A stretch of DNA of 64,000 bases, from contig NC_135565.1 of assembly GCF_964340395.1 (NCBI RefSeq), positions 20,349,709 through 20,413,708 of the forward strand. The letters run 5' to 3'. Below the pieces are notes generated by a model. It saw only the letters and a list, made by a program, of their open reading frames with translations. It had not been told where the DNA came from and made no database searches. How positions within the stretch are numbered: position 1 is the stretch's first letter; each line of letters begins with the position of its first letter. The translations under genes were made by a program, and so were the position numbers. Shown here in pieces: positions 25,101 through 33,541 of the stretch. Source of the DNA: Glandiceps talaboti. Taxonomy: Eukaryota; Hemichordata; Enteropneusta; Spengelidae.

Positions 25101-26355
25101 TATATGGTGTATACAATGTGTACACTTGTACATATATGCTGTATACAATGTGTACACTTGTACATATATTGTGTATACAATGTGTACACTTGTACATATA
25201 TGCTGTATACAATGTGTACACTTGTAGATTATGTATAATAATACAATGTGTACACTTGTAGAATGATATATGATGTATATAATGTGTACACTTGTAGATA
25301 TATGATGCATACAATGTGTACACTTGTAGATATACAAATATATGATGTATACAATGTGTACACTTGTACATATATGGCGTATACAATGTGTACACTTGTA
25401 GATATATGATGTACAATGTGTACACTTGTACATATATGGTGTATACAATGTGTACACTTGTACATATATGGTGTATACAATGTGTACACTTGTACATATA
25501 TGGTGTATACAATGTGTACACTTGTAGATATATAATGTATACAATGTGTACACTTGGAGATACATGATGTATACAATGTGTACACTTGTAGATACGTATA
25601 CAATGTGTACACTTGTAGATATATGATGTATACAATGTGTACACTTGTAGATATATGATGTATACAATGTGTACACTTGTAGATATATGACGTATACAAT
25701 GTGTACACTTGTAGATATGATGTATACAATGTGTACACTTGTAGATATGTGATGTATACAATGTGTACACTTGTAGATATATGATGTATACAATGTGTAC
25801 ACTTGTAGATATATGACGTATACAATGTGTACACTTGTAGATATATGATATATACAATGGGTACACTTGTAGATATATGACGCATACAATGTATACACTT
25901 GTAGATATATGATACATGTATACAATGTGTACACTTGTAGATATGTGATGTATACATTGTACTGTACTAATAAAATGCAATACTGATGGTAGATAAACAT
26001 TATTGGCTATGGACCATGACACCACAATGAAAAGTCTATCAATGAAAGTAATTTTTATTCTGAGTTTTGAAGGTAGAGGTACTTACCATAAGTGTATTGG
26101 ATTAACAAATGGATAAGCCAAAAAACCTTTGAATTTTCTGAGTGATGACTACTACAATAAAAAAAGTTGATAGGTTGACATTAAAACAAAGCAGGAAAAA
26201 AAAATTTCAAGGCTCTTATACTTAGTCATACATCTATCATCTCTTCATCCATCATTCCATCCACCCATCCATCCATATATCTCATCCACTTACTCCCTAC
26301 AACATATACATATTATTACATACGGCACACACACACAGATACATTAATTCATACA

Positions 26356-26387
<32 letters not shown>

Positions 26388-26397
26388 CATACATACA

Positions 26398-26429
<32 letters not shown>

Positions 26430-29400
26430 CATACATACACACACATACATACATACATATACATACACAATATACATACATACACAGATACATTCATACA
26501 TACATACATACATACACACATACACACACATACGTACGTACGTACGTACGTACGTACATACGTACGTACGTACACACATGCACATACACACATACATACA
26601 TATAACATACATACATCCCCCTCCCCAAATTCATCAATACATCTATACATGCATCCCTCCAACCTACCGACAATACATTTATCAATCCAATACATACATA
26701 AATTCATCCATCCACACACATTCATCTATCCATCACACACATACCACCATCACTATATCCCTCTATTTATACAACTCCCCCTTCAACCAACCATAAATAT
26801 ATTCATCCACACACACACATTCATACATACATTGTGAACATACACATATACACACATCTATGCCATGGCTTCAACCTTCCTTACATCCCTTCCGGTTCCA
26901 CCCTTCATCAAATTCATGATCCATCCATTCATTCAATCATTCATTCATCAACATTTTATTAATGTATTGTTGAAGAACTTACCTCCTGCTTGGTATATTT
27001 GTTGAATCTTTTGCTAGAAACTGGACAAATGAGGTTTTCAATGAATGGGTGGACAAATGTCTGTACAGCTCAATTAATGCTCCACATCAAACCATAGACC
27101 CTGGAGGGGGGGGGGGAGGGGGGTCTATGATCAAACACACCAGTAATTTATCTAGTATGCTGATAAAAATGATAGGTTATTAGAAAACATGCACAATAAG
27201 TTTAAATACATGTTTTATATAATGACTGATTTCTATGATAAGGAGAATTAAATATTTACTTTGTCTATTTATTGTCCTTATATTTGGTGAATTCATTTTA
27301 GCCATACTGTGGCAGTTACCTTCAATCCATGACAAAGTTTAATTTTGTTTTCCCCTATTTATTCTTTATTATTTTCAGTTTTTACATGTGGTTTTCATTA
27401 GTCACAAGGAGAAATGAGAACTTTTGTGGAAAAAACTTGCATCAAAAATTTAAAAACATAATACATTACTTTTGGTTTCACAGTATAATTCATTTTCACG
27501 TTGTGCACTAAAGTGATAGTATTATCTACCTGATTTGAATAAATATGATATTTCTAACACATCAGGAACACTAAGTTTTTACACCTGTGTATATATCCTT
27601 TACCTGGAAATGATAGGAAAATTATTTCACAGCAAAGATTATTATAACTTTTTAGGTGCCACCATTCAGAGAGTTTCAATCAATAATCTATGTCTATGAG
27701 TTTTGTAGCCGCTATAATAGTTCACATCAAGTTCAAAATAAAAATAAAAATAAATACTTACACCAGCTGTGAACCTGCTAATTCATGTCTTGGAATTTTA
27801 CGGGAGATGCCCACCGAAAAGTTCATATCATACTAGGGAATTTCTCAGAGTTGTTGGTACACAACAAAACATGTCATTTAATCATTTATATAATATATTT
27901 AAATATCAGGTTTGATTTCAGCCAATAGTAAGCAATGATTTAGCATGTTTCAGTGAGTAGCATAAAATAAATAACATCTCATACGCAAAAAAAATTAACC
28001 CCAAAATCATTCCAAACTCAGCTTGTGCCCCTTTAATGTATACCATTTACAGGTATGTATAGAAAGTGTTAGTGTTTCAAGTTTGAATTTACAGGTATGT
28101 ATAGAAAGTGTTAGTGTTTCAAGTTTGAATTTACAGGTATGTATAGAAAGTGTTAGTGTTTGAAGTTTGAATTTACAGGTATGTATAGAAAGTGTTAGTG
28201 TTTGAAGTTTGAATTTACAGGTATGTATAGAAAGTGTTAGTGTTTCAAGTTTGAATTTACAGGTATGTATAGAAAGTGTTAGTGTTTGAAGTTTGAATTT
28301 ACAGGTATGTATAGAAAGTGTTAGTGTTTCAAGTTTGAATTTACAGGTATGTATAAAAGTGTTAGTGTTTCAAGTTTGAATTTACAGGTATGTATAGAAA
28401 GTGTTAGTGTTTTAAGTTTGAATTTACATGTATGTATAGAAAGTGTTAGTGTTTCAAGTTTGAATTTACAGGTATGTATAGAAAGTGTTAGTGTTTCAAG
28501 TTTGAATTTACAGGTATGTATAAAAGTGTTAGTGTTTCAAGTTTGAATTCCTTTTGTTGCTCTACAAGTGCCAAAGTCATTAGAAGAAACTGTTTGTGAG
28601 ATTTATTGATCCCCAGTATGCAGTGTTTAGATTTACAATAGAGAATTTCAAAGCATTTTCGGATCCACATCTAAAATTTGTAGATATAATTACTGTATAA
28701 TACTGTACAAGTGTATATATGGTCACTGATGATAGAGGAACTGTGATATGGTTTACATTATGGAGCATACAATTAGAAAGTCCAGTGTCCTGATGTAAGT
28801 TTGTTGGTACAAATAGTTGAAATGGTAATAATAAGTTTAGTATATATTTTCTACTGTTACCCAGAGTATAGCTAGGGGATAATTGGTTTTCTGTTGTAAT
28901 GCAACATTTTACATTTTAAGAGAAGAGGTGATAATGTGATCTAGTTTGTGTTGTTGTGTATTGCTATGGTAACGGTATCTCTTTTTGGAGGATGTATTGG
29001 CTCTGAAAAGAGCCGTTTGGTTTGTTTACCTTACGGTAAATGATCAGATCATGATCTCATACAGTTCATGGTATTGTCATCTTGACTCATCTTCAGTTCT
29101 TGTCTTTTATCCAATCTTTGTTGTCATCTTTGATGGATATGATATCATCATTGGTATGCACAGTAGTTGTAGAATAGGACTTGATTGAAGAATACCAAGG
29201 AATGACTTCTTTGTTTTTGACACTATACTAAATCATAACATACACATTGCTGGGATGAAGGAATTCTTCTTTTTTAATATCTCCTTAATATCTGTAAATA
29301 GAATAAAATGAACACCAATATTAGATAAAATATAAATATATAATATATCATAATTTATTTTTATAATCCTAAAGTCCTTCTAGTAGGTTGAGGGGAAAAA

Positions 29401-31243
29401 AATAAACATGAATATCTCCTATCTTCATATGAACAAGTAGAGGTGACCTTTGACATCATCTATGTGACCTTTGACATCACATACTGACAAAAATAACTTG
29501 TCATCCACACCACTGTGACTTTGATGTTAATTTTGTAAATGACTTGATATCCACACCAACTTTGGTTTAATACTATAGTTGTGTATATTGCATGATTATG
29601 TCATATATTTTCAAATTCATATTAAATATTTTTTAAAAATTGCTCACTGTAATTTAATGTCAGACATCACTTTTTCGTGCATGTTTATTTTTATGTAATA
29701 TATATGTAACATTCAATTAATATGCAATTAAACTGGCAATAAAATGATAAAAATGGATTTCTACACAATTGGTTACCATAGAAACCACATAATTTTACCT
29801 AAACTTGCATTTAACAAACTCTCCATTTGTTACCATGACCAGAGAAAGTAATACTTTGAAAATGTTTCCCACACCATAATGTACATGTGGGATGTCAAGA
29901 GTGAAGAAATAAAAAAAAAAAGGTTACCATGGTAACCAATGAATTGTTTTGAACATAATATTTTCATGAATTCTATGTAATCACTACTTGTTAAGAAAAT
30001 TTAAGTTTGAAAGTTCTATCTCACTTAGAACAAAAACTATAAAGAAAACATAATTTTGGAACAGAACTTGTAAATATTGTTGCTATGGTTACCATATCTT
30101 CATCTTATGAATTGAATTCTGCAGTTTTTGTTAAGAAGTTGCATAAATACACAAAACATCCATGAAATTTAAAAAGTTGTCTATAATAATATTACAAACT
30201 TAATTTTTATGAACATTAAATGTTTATTTTCCGTGGATGGTTGCCATGGAAATGCAATATTTGACTTCAAAAAACATGTCATACACCATATCATATCAGA
30301 ACTAAATTTCCCACCCTTAAAAAAAATAAATACAATTTATTGCAATTTCAAGGAAGAATATTCTAATTTGCCAGTTGTATTGAATGTGTAGTCTGATGTT
30401 TGACCTTTGACCTTTATTTACATTACAGGTCAGTGGAAAGTAACCATGGAATTTGATGGTGAAAGTGGTCCAGTAAAGTTCAAACAAGTGCGAGGAGTGA
30501 CCACAACTCACCTTGGTCAAGTGGTCATGGCAGACGAAGGCAACAATAGTGTACTCACCTTGAAATCAACTTATGAAGTTGACTCTGAGATTAGATTTGA
30601 TGGTCACTTTCCTAATAAATTCAAACCTTATGATGTTGCCGTGACAACAAGTAATAATTATTTCATGACAGATTCTGGTAATGACCAAGTCGTCATGTTT
30701 GACAAATCTTCTAAAACTACTAAAACATTTTGTCAAAATGATGACATTAAACCAAGAGCAATTGCTTTACTGGATGAAGGATTTGTTGTCACCGATGAGA
30801 AAGGTCACAGAGTGGTCAAGTATGACATGAATGGTGAAAGTGTAGCAGAGGTTGGAGGTCATGTCCAGCCAAGTCTACTCTATAACCCTAAGTTTGTTGT
30901 GGTCAATAGTGATAACAATGTTATTGTCTCTGACTGGGGCAGAAGGGGTGAGGATGGTAGCATCAAAGTGTTTGGTAAACAATTACAATATCTGTTCACA
31001 ATGTGTAGTGATGTGAGGTATCCCTATGGGCTAAGTGTAGATTTATGGGACAATGTTTATAATACTCAGTACCCTAGGGAGTCAGGTTGGGGGTGGATTG
31101 TGAAATTTACAAAGAATGGAGAAGTAGTTGAAAGATTTAGATATTACCGATACTGTGATTTCATTGCTGTTAGTAAGTATGGACAGCCTAAGATTATAGT
31201 TTCAGCCCCAGACTTCAACCATGTCAGAGTTTACACCAAATAA
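1801..31243 (+). CDS. Multidomain GT-like / C1 / C1 / TRADD-N-like / coiled-coil / NHL protein (11 coding exons)
   Basis: Proposed join: 1801-3076, 5794-5869, 6153-6254, 7738-7841, 9714-9881, 10547-10622, 10899-10997, 12810-12913, 17144-17557, 18226-18600, 19007-19528, 30429-31243. The total is 4131 nt, giving 1376 residues plus a TAA stop. Each exon is flanked by AG and GT dinucleotides, and the frame stays open throughout. All introns between modules are phase 1. Approximate domain order by residue: GT-B-like 1-425, C1-like 426-519, Thr-rich 520-575, C1-like 576-668, Thr-rich repeats 669-806, TRADD-N-like 807-931, coiled coil 932-1105, NHL propeller 1106-1376. There is no signal peptide or membrane segment, so the protein is probably intracellular. 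The C1, coiled-coil and NHL order recalls TRIM-NHL proteins with the RING/B-box replaced. A role in innate sensing or scaffolding is inferred from domain company only. It could also be two neighbouring genes; transcripts would decide. Confidence 0.72.
3077..5793. other. First intron after the GT-like exon
   Basis: AT-rich, with a poly-C tract (3514-3528) next to an unused CAG|GTAAAG donor-like site and (GT)n(CTGT)n at 4855-4903. No extra exon fits in phase. The stretch 3250-3540 is the parent of the degraded copies at 9160-9290 and 16600-16720. Confidence 0.5.
5794..5869 (+). CDS. Exon: first C1-like module, linker and zinc-binding His
   Basis: The acceptor is ttttacacAG and the donor AG|GTAGGA. 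The exon enters in phase 1, completing a Gly codon from the preceding exon. It encodes a Pro/Ser linker (VVIGPSRPPIPSGS) ending in KH, where the His would be the first zinc ligand of a C1 finger. Copy B has a near-identical exon at 10547-10622, which supports it being a real exon. The exon is only 76 nt long, and the exon phases (1 in, 2 out) fit both neighbours. Confidence 0.72.
6153..6254 (+). CDS. Exon: first C1-like module, two CxxC pairs
   Basis: The acceptor is ttaattttAG and the donor TGCAA|GTAAGT. It encodes a basic stretch, then CNWC, twelve residues, then CENC, matching the core C-x2-C-x12-C-x2-C of diacylglycerol/phorbol-type C1 fingers. Spacing from the His in the previous exon is about 14 residues, slightly longer than the usual 12, because of an extra Arg-Lys compared with copy B. 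Lipid binding cannot be judged; the basic run before the first CxxC would suit membrane phosphates or protein contacts. Confidence 0.75.
7738..7841 (+). CDS. Exon: first C1-like module, HxxC end
   Basis: The acceptor is ttgttatAG and the donor AAATAG|GTCAGT. The exon continues as KYECHTHCKEQACDRDSC, giving the x4-H-x2-C step of a C1 finger. The last cysteine spacing (C-x4-C and C-x9-C instead of C-x7-C) is unusual, so the fold may be a C1 variant. A Gln/Ser-rich tail follows. It leaves in phase 1, which matches the Thr-rich exon at 9714 (I-E-E-K-S). Confidence 0.75.
8548..8900. repeat. (GT)n and (TAGG)n microsatellites, copy A
   Basis: A long GT tract (8551-8607) followed by TAGG/TAGA repeats (8657-8880). 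The counterpart in copy B is at 16066-16320 with different repeat numbers. Confidence 0.92.
8941..9345 (+). pseudogene. Remnant of the GT-like exon end and following intron (copy A)
   Basis: Sequence from 8943 (AAAGTGAAACGTGATCTG... with GAGGCATTAGAACCTGAA and CAG|GTAAGAT) matches the last ~75 bases of the GT-like exon at 3002-3076 and its donor. Further similarity follows (ATCATTACTTATGCCGGAA against 3257 onward). It carries an in-frame stop and internal deletions. It now lies inside the intron before the Thr-rich exon, so it is a fossil of an older module arrangement. Confidence 0.7.
9714..9881 (+). CDS. Exon: short Thr/Asp/Ser-rich linker (copy A)
   Basis: The acceptor is ttcctgtatAG and the donor CCAG|GTACAA. 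It encodes 56 residues beginning EKSYKPEYAEGSCVEEATS, followed by degenerate DTTDSAASNDQETTSDTVTT-type sequence. It is acidic and rich in Thr and Ser with no hydrophobic core, so it is probably a disordered linker. It is paralogous to the exon at 17144-17557 but has far fewer repeats. It is symmetric (phase 1 in and out), so it can be duplicated or skipped without changing frame. Confidence 0.7.
10547..10622 (+). CDS. Exon: second C1-like module, linker and zinc-binding His
   Basis: This is the copy-B counterpart of the exon at 5794-5869. It has the same length (76 nt), splice sites and phases, with few substitutions. Frame continuity from the copy-A Thr-rich exon is exact (phase 1). Confidence 0.72.
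10899..10997 (+). CDS. Exon: second C1-like module, two CxxC pairs
   Basis: The acceptor is tgaattttAG and the donor TGCAA|GTAAGT. It encodes CDWC, twelve residues, then CENC. It is one codon shorter than copy A, giving a His-to-Cys spacing of 13 residues, closer to the C1 consensus. Changes relative to copy A (Asn to Asp, Trp to Arg) leave all ligand cysteines intact, so purifying selection on the finger is likely. Confidence 0.75.
12452..12765. mobile_element. 314-bp insertion with short inverted ends (MITE-like)
   Basis: It is present only in copy B; copy A reads straight through (CATTCATAC|AATTCAATAACG at about 7690). The ends are related in inverted orientation (ACAAGCCATTAA near 12463 and TTAATGGCTTGT near 12745). 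No coding potential was seen. The target-site duplication is not clear. Confidence 0.6.
12810..12913 (+). CDS. Exon: second C1-like module, HxxC end
   Basis: This is the copy-B counterpart of 7738-7841, with the same length (104 nt). It begins KCECHTHCKEQAC, where Tyr is replaced by Cys in the first codon pair. The exon sits 44 bases after a 314-bp insertion absent from copy A, but the acceptor (ttgttatAG) is unchanged. Confidence 0.75.
13692..14271 (+). pseudogene. Coding-like fragment in the TTAA element, weakly like P2X7 intracellular-domain proteins
   Basis: A frame from 13692 runs to 13913 and, if the hairpin element and one target duplication are ignored, continues in the same frame from 14149 to a GTAAGT donor after 14271. 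The later part reads VPFLYDPLPKP... and ends DRLNNTDW just before the donor. That resembles the start of animal proteins with the P2X7 intracellular (ballast) domain, where an x-x-NT-D/E-W-C-x-C-G motif follows. The cysteine core is missing here; a possible later piece (CERLCKIEGMIGCQSLKDF) lies at about 14890-14950. It is probably a gene piece captured by, or originally encoded in, the element. Confidence 0.4.
13914..14140. mobile_element. Nested 227-bp hairpin MITE with 8-bp target duplication
   Basis: It is flanked by GTATTGTA at 13906-13913 and 14141-14148. The terminal inverted repeats CAATCTGATTAAAAATCCG / CGGATTTTAATCAGATTG extend to long hairpin arms (about 95 bp each, centre near 14025). 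An 8-bp duplication fits hAT-type integration. A related end occurs near 58993. Confidence 0.8.
14446..14862. mobile_element. Nested ~417-bp foldback element
   Basis: Inverted arms at 14451-14604 and 14701-14854 are almost perfect complements (for example CATTTGTTTCCCGAG against CTCGGGAAACAAATG). They are separated by a ~95-bp centre. A short direct repeat TTGAACC at 14439-14445 and 14863-14869 may be the target duplication. Non-coding. Confidence 0.78.
16066..16320. repeat. (GT)n and (TAGG)n microsatellites, copy B
   Basis: Counterpart of 8548-8900, shorter. It directly follows the right flank of the TTAA element. Confidence 0.92.
16375..16775 (+). pseudogene. Remnant of the GT-like exon end (copy B)
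   Basis: This is the copy-B counterpart of 8941-9345, nearly identical, also broken. Its presence in both copies shows that the decay predates the tandem duplication. Confidence 0.7.
17144..17557 (+). CDS. Exon: long Thr/Asp-rich repeat segment (copy B)
   Basis: The acceptor is ttcctgtatAG and the donor CCAG|GTACAA. It encodes 138 residues. After EKSDAPGYQEGACVEEATS come about six 18-residue (54-bp) units of the form TTNDQETTSDTATTADP. The segment is acidic, Thr-rich and probably disordered and extended, possibly a glycosylation or phosphorylation substrate if exposed to the right enzymes. The reverse and shifted frames are also open because the units lack stops; the forward frame that fits the flanking phase-1 exons is the one chosen. 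Confidence 0.72.
17718..17907. mobile_element. 190-bp hairpin element at the end of copy B
   Basis: The inverted arms begin CAGACTCATGACTATCGTCC and end with their complement GGATGATAGTCATGAGTCTG. The centre, GGGACTTGTCGGGACAAGTC, is itself palindromic. It sits exactly where similarity between copies A and B ends. No clear target duplication. Confidence 0.7.
18226..18600 (+). CDS. Exon: TRADD-N-like domain
   Basis: The acceptor is tttcacatAG and the donor GAAAG|GTACGT, phase 1 on both sides, 125 residues. After HLHVNAVGG and a helical stretch, the core ALECLWKEYEALNLNRLIS followed by a second half ending in ...DIEEYEQCKKELM resembles the TRADD N-terminal-like domain. That domain recurs in invertebrate STAND/NLR-like proteins, usually with an LW-x-DY helix and a closing EEY-x-C helix (from memory of the family). 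It probably mediates adaptor or homotypic contacts. No enzyme motif is visible. Confidence 0.7.
19007..19528 (+). CDS. Exon: coiled-coil region
   Basis: The acceptor is gttttacAG and the donor GAAAG|GTTAGT, phase 1 on both sides, 174 residues. After a short acidic Ser/Val start (SSVVVDSDEEGS) the exon is a near-continuous heptad pattern rich in Leu, Ile, Lys and Glu, with one glycine-containing break (VGKGGDKA). It is typical of a parallel dimer or trimer stalk and, as in TRIM proteins, would present the following propeller as an oligomer. Confidence 0.78.
19645..20933 (+). repeat. 70-bp satellite array, left part
   Basis: About 18 head-to-tail copies of a 70-bp unit (GTGTTACAACCATACCATTT...GGATCTAGTAGAGACAGT), with few substitutions and small indels. 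It lies in the last intron of the multidomain gene and continues at 21653 after a solo LTR. Confidence 0.92.
20934..21652. mobile_element. 719-bp solo LTR of an LTR retrotransposon
   Basis: It begins TGTCACAAGG and ends CTTGACA (TG...CA with TGTCA/TGACA inverted ends). It is flanked by a 5-bp direct repeat ACAAC (20929-20933 and 21653-21657), and the flanks rejoin to the 70-bp satellite unit. No gag or pol sequence is present, so it is best explained as the single LTR left by recombination. The small minus-strand frame inside (21067-21324) is not recognisable. Confidence 0.85.
21653..22010 (+). repeat. 70-bp satellite array, right part
   Basis: About five more copies of the same 70-bp unit resume directly after the LTR target duplication, then degenerate. 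Confidence 0.9.
22428..25950. repeat. 32-bp satellite, about 110 copies
   Basis: The unit is TACAATGTGTACACTTGTAG plus ATATATGATGTA. Variants include an 11-bp insertion (ATACAAATATA-type) spread through the array and CATATATG subtypes near 25.1-25.5 kb. The minus strand lacks stops in all three frames, producing several very long spurious frames. It lies within the last intron of the multidomain gene. Confidence 0.95.
26334..26850. repeat. (CATA)n / (CGTA)n / (CA)n microsatellite block
   Basis: Long tracts of CATA with interspersed CACA and CGTA runs, followed by diffuse CATC/CATT-rich sequence. Long frames here encode only YVCMYVCM-type repeats and are not genes. Confidence 0.9.
26851..28046. 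other. Intronic sequence without recognised features
   Basis: AT-rich intron sequence with a poly-G tract near 27100-27123. No coding exon or clear element was seen. Confidence 0.5.
28047..28548 (+). repeat. 42-bp tandem array, 12 units each with TTTACAG|GTATGT
   Basis: About 12 units, mostly 42 bp with two 40-bp variants. Each contains TTGAATTTACAGGTATGTAT, a juxtaposed 3' and 5' splice-site-like sequence. It lies in the 10.9-kb last intron of the multidomain gene. Confidence 0.9.
28549..30428. other. Intronic sequence before the NHL exon
   Basis: AT-rich sequence with repeated short phrases such as GTGACCTTTGACATCA (29.44-29.49 kb) and scattered GGTTACCATGG-like words. No coding exon was seen. 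Confidence 0.5.
30429..31243 (+). CDS. Exon: C-terminal NHL-type beta-propeller
   Basis: The acceptor is ttacattacAG, entering in phase 1; 271 residues to a TAA at 31241-31243. About six blades can be traced. Each has a small-residue strand followed by a D-x-G-N-x-x-V/I turn, for example ADEGNNSVLTL, TDSGNDQVVMFD, TDEKGHRVVKYD and SDWGRRGEDGSIKVF. This is the NHL pattern of TRIM2/3-like and other ligand- or RNA-binding propellers. Possible polyadenylation signals follow at 31341-31346 and 31437-31442. The exon lies 10.9 kb from the previous one, so a separate upstream start for it is possible, but the phase match supports joining. Confidence 0.82.
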
Positions 31244-32881
31244 AGAAATCTACTTTACACTACGGTGTACATTTTACAAGAAAAAAAATTATTTTATTAT
31301 TTTTAGTGAAATTCTCAGAGAATTTTATTGAATATAGGATAATAAAGAGATGTGAGGTCAACAACACTTTAATCTTGTAAACAACATTGTCTGCACAAAA
31401 ATATTCTCTAGTTTGCATATTTTGTGAATAAAAAACACTCTACATGTGCGTCGCTATTTTTTGTGATGTTTCTTATGATATTTGTAAACATTTTGGAGAA
31501 TGTTTTGGTGCAGAAGTAGAGGAATATTGGATTTTTCATATGTTGAAAGTTGTGACGTCACAATTTGTATTTACCGCGTCGTTACGATACGACAGCCATT
31601 ACCATTAGACTGATCAAGTATTTCTTTATTTTCACACTTTCTGATAAAAATTATGACTGGAAATGACACTACACAGGTGTCGCTACATTTACTGATGTAC
31701 ACTAAAACATTTTTGGATAAATCCAAGAATATTTTGTGACACAATTTGAGTATTTTTGAAGTAACACATGTAAACCGGTCATGACGTCCGGACTTCAACA
31801 TATGCTATTTCCATCTGAGAATTTCACATTGGCCGTAAAACTACTTGTGTGTGCAGAATAATTATAAAACCTTACCTGTACATTCTTTGATGTTAGTTGA
31901 TTATGTTGTGTAAAGTTGATTTCATTTGGATGTCACTGGACGGCTGTTATTTGATGATAAAACTTGGAAACACTGAGTGCGTTCATCACTCAACGGATTC
32001 CATTTTGCAAATGAGCTGCCGTTTGATGTAGTCACGAGAGGGCGCTATAACACTTTCAGTTACTAAGTATCAGGCGCTTGTCGCAATCGTGATTTGTACA
32101 GTAGAAGTACCGTGCAGCCTTTTATTACACTGATTATTGGAATGTGAATTTTGAATTCGTTACTGATTTAAAGTATACAGACACGGAATGTACATGTATA
32201 AAATTCAGAAAAATCCTAACTTTGTAAGTTTAATGTTCTGAAAGTTGTGTAAAATTATTATTTATCAAAATTATATGTAATTATCTACTTAAAATTATCA
32301 AGAAGCAGTGTAACTTTGAACTTTCAGAGAGCTCAAAAAGTCATTGGGTTTTTTGTAAGAAGTTCAACATATTCCCACATTTTTGTGTACAGTTATTTGG
32401 GTTATTTTAAACTTTGAATTCCACTTTTTACAAGTAAAATATTTAAACCCTTGTAATAAAACTTGACGACTTTGCCTGGGTCTGGCTAATGATTTAAAGT
32501 GGATGTTATTATCTTTGACATTTTTGATAACGTCATATCGTCTTTGTATTTGAATTTCTTGCCAACCACAAAACGAGTGGTCACATTAAATTGTATTTTC
32601 ATTTGTAATTCTGACAATAACTAAAATGTATTTTGTTTTATAATGTATTTATCGATTGTTAATTTTGTTTTACTTTTTAAAGTTTTAGTGTTGATAAGAA
32701 TTATCAAAATTATAATATTAAAACAATTTTATATACCATTTCAGATGTTGTCATACATTTACTATACTATTATCTTATTTGTGTTAGTTTGAATAGATGC
32801 ACAGTATGGTAGATTTAATATATTACGACGTGATAACATGTATATGGTATCAACGAGGAACCTGTTTGAATGAATGCACAG

Positions 32882-32883
<2 letters not shown>

Positions 32884-32957
<74 letters not shown>

Positions 32958-33015
32958 TGTGTGTGTGTGTGTGTGAGTGTGTGTGTGTGTGTCTGTCTGT
33001 CTGTCTGTCTGTCTA
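32884..33015. repeat. (GA)n(GT)n(TCTG)n compound microsatellite
   Basis: About 70 bases of GA followed by GT and TCTG runs, adjacent to the tail of LINE remnant 1. Confidence 0.95.
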
Positions 33016-33035
33016 TAAACATCTAACAACGATTA

Positions 33036-33245
33036 TCATCACACAGGCATAACGCTGGCGGCGTCCTTTAGATCCCACCTGTGTGTTCAGGTGAGCACGA
33101 TCTATGAGATCTGCAGTGATATCAGTGCTGGAGAGGGCAGATTTGAAACTGTCTATTGACTTTGATTGTTGAATGGACAGTAGTAAATGATTCCAAGTCG
33201 GAATTGTACGAAGATTCCAAGTCGGAATTGTACGAAGAATAAGTG
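33036..33245 (-). mobile_element. LINE 3' remnant, copy 1
   Basis: The minus strand encodes ...TWNHLLLSIQQSKSIDSFKSAL-type sequence, the WN-x-L-P...S-x-x-S-F-K motif typical of the C-terminus of CR1/jockey-like LINE ORF2 proteins. It continues to HLNTQVGSKGRRQRYACV and then an ACAGACAG-type tail. Upstream RT domains are absent, so it is a dead 5'-truncated copy. Confidence 0.6.
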
Positions 33246-33349
33246 AATATTTAATTCATATAACAGTTTTTCTTGGTAATGATTGATATGAGGAAGGAAC
33301 CAGGCACACTTTCCCTAGTAGAACGTGATGGCCGTAAATAGCGACGGAT

Positions 33350-33432
33350 ATATACATACATACATACATACATACATACATACATACATACATACTACAT
33401 ACATACATACATACATACATACATACATACAT

Positions 33433-33503
<71 letters not shown>

Positions 33504-33541
33504 TACATACATACATACATACATACATACATACATACATA
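33350..33541. repeat. (CATA)n(CA)n microsatellite
   Basis: Uninterrupted CATA and CA tracts between the two LINE remnants. Frames through it are compositional artefacts. Confidence 0.95.

Noticed and set aside
22428-25950. CRISPR-like regular repeats
   Set aside because: Units are contiguous with no unique spacers, and the DNA is from an animal; this is satellite DNA.
22286-26025. Very long minus-strand open frames (up to 1202 codons) encoding YTLYTSYIYKCTHCIHH-type repeats
   Set aside because: They are read-through of a 32-bp satellite with no stop codon in any minus frame; frames overlap one another and have no start context or domain.
26297-26840. Frames of Tyr-Val-Cys-Met repeats
   Set aside because: Translation of CATA/CACA microsatellites in several frames at once.
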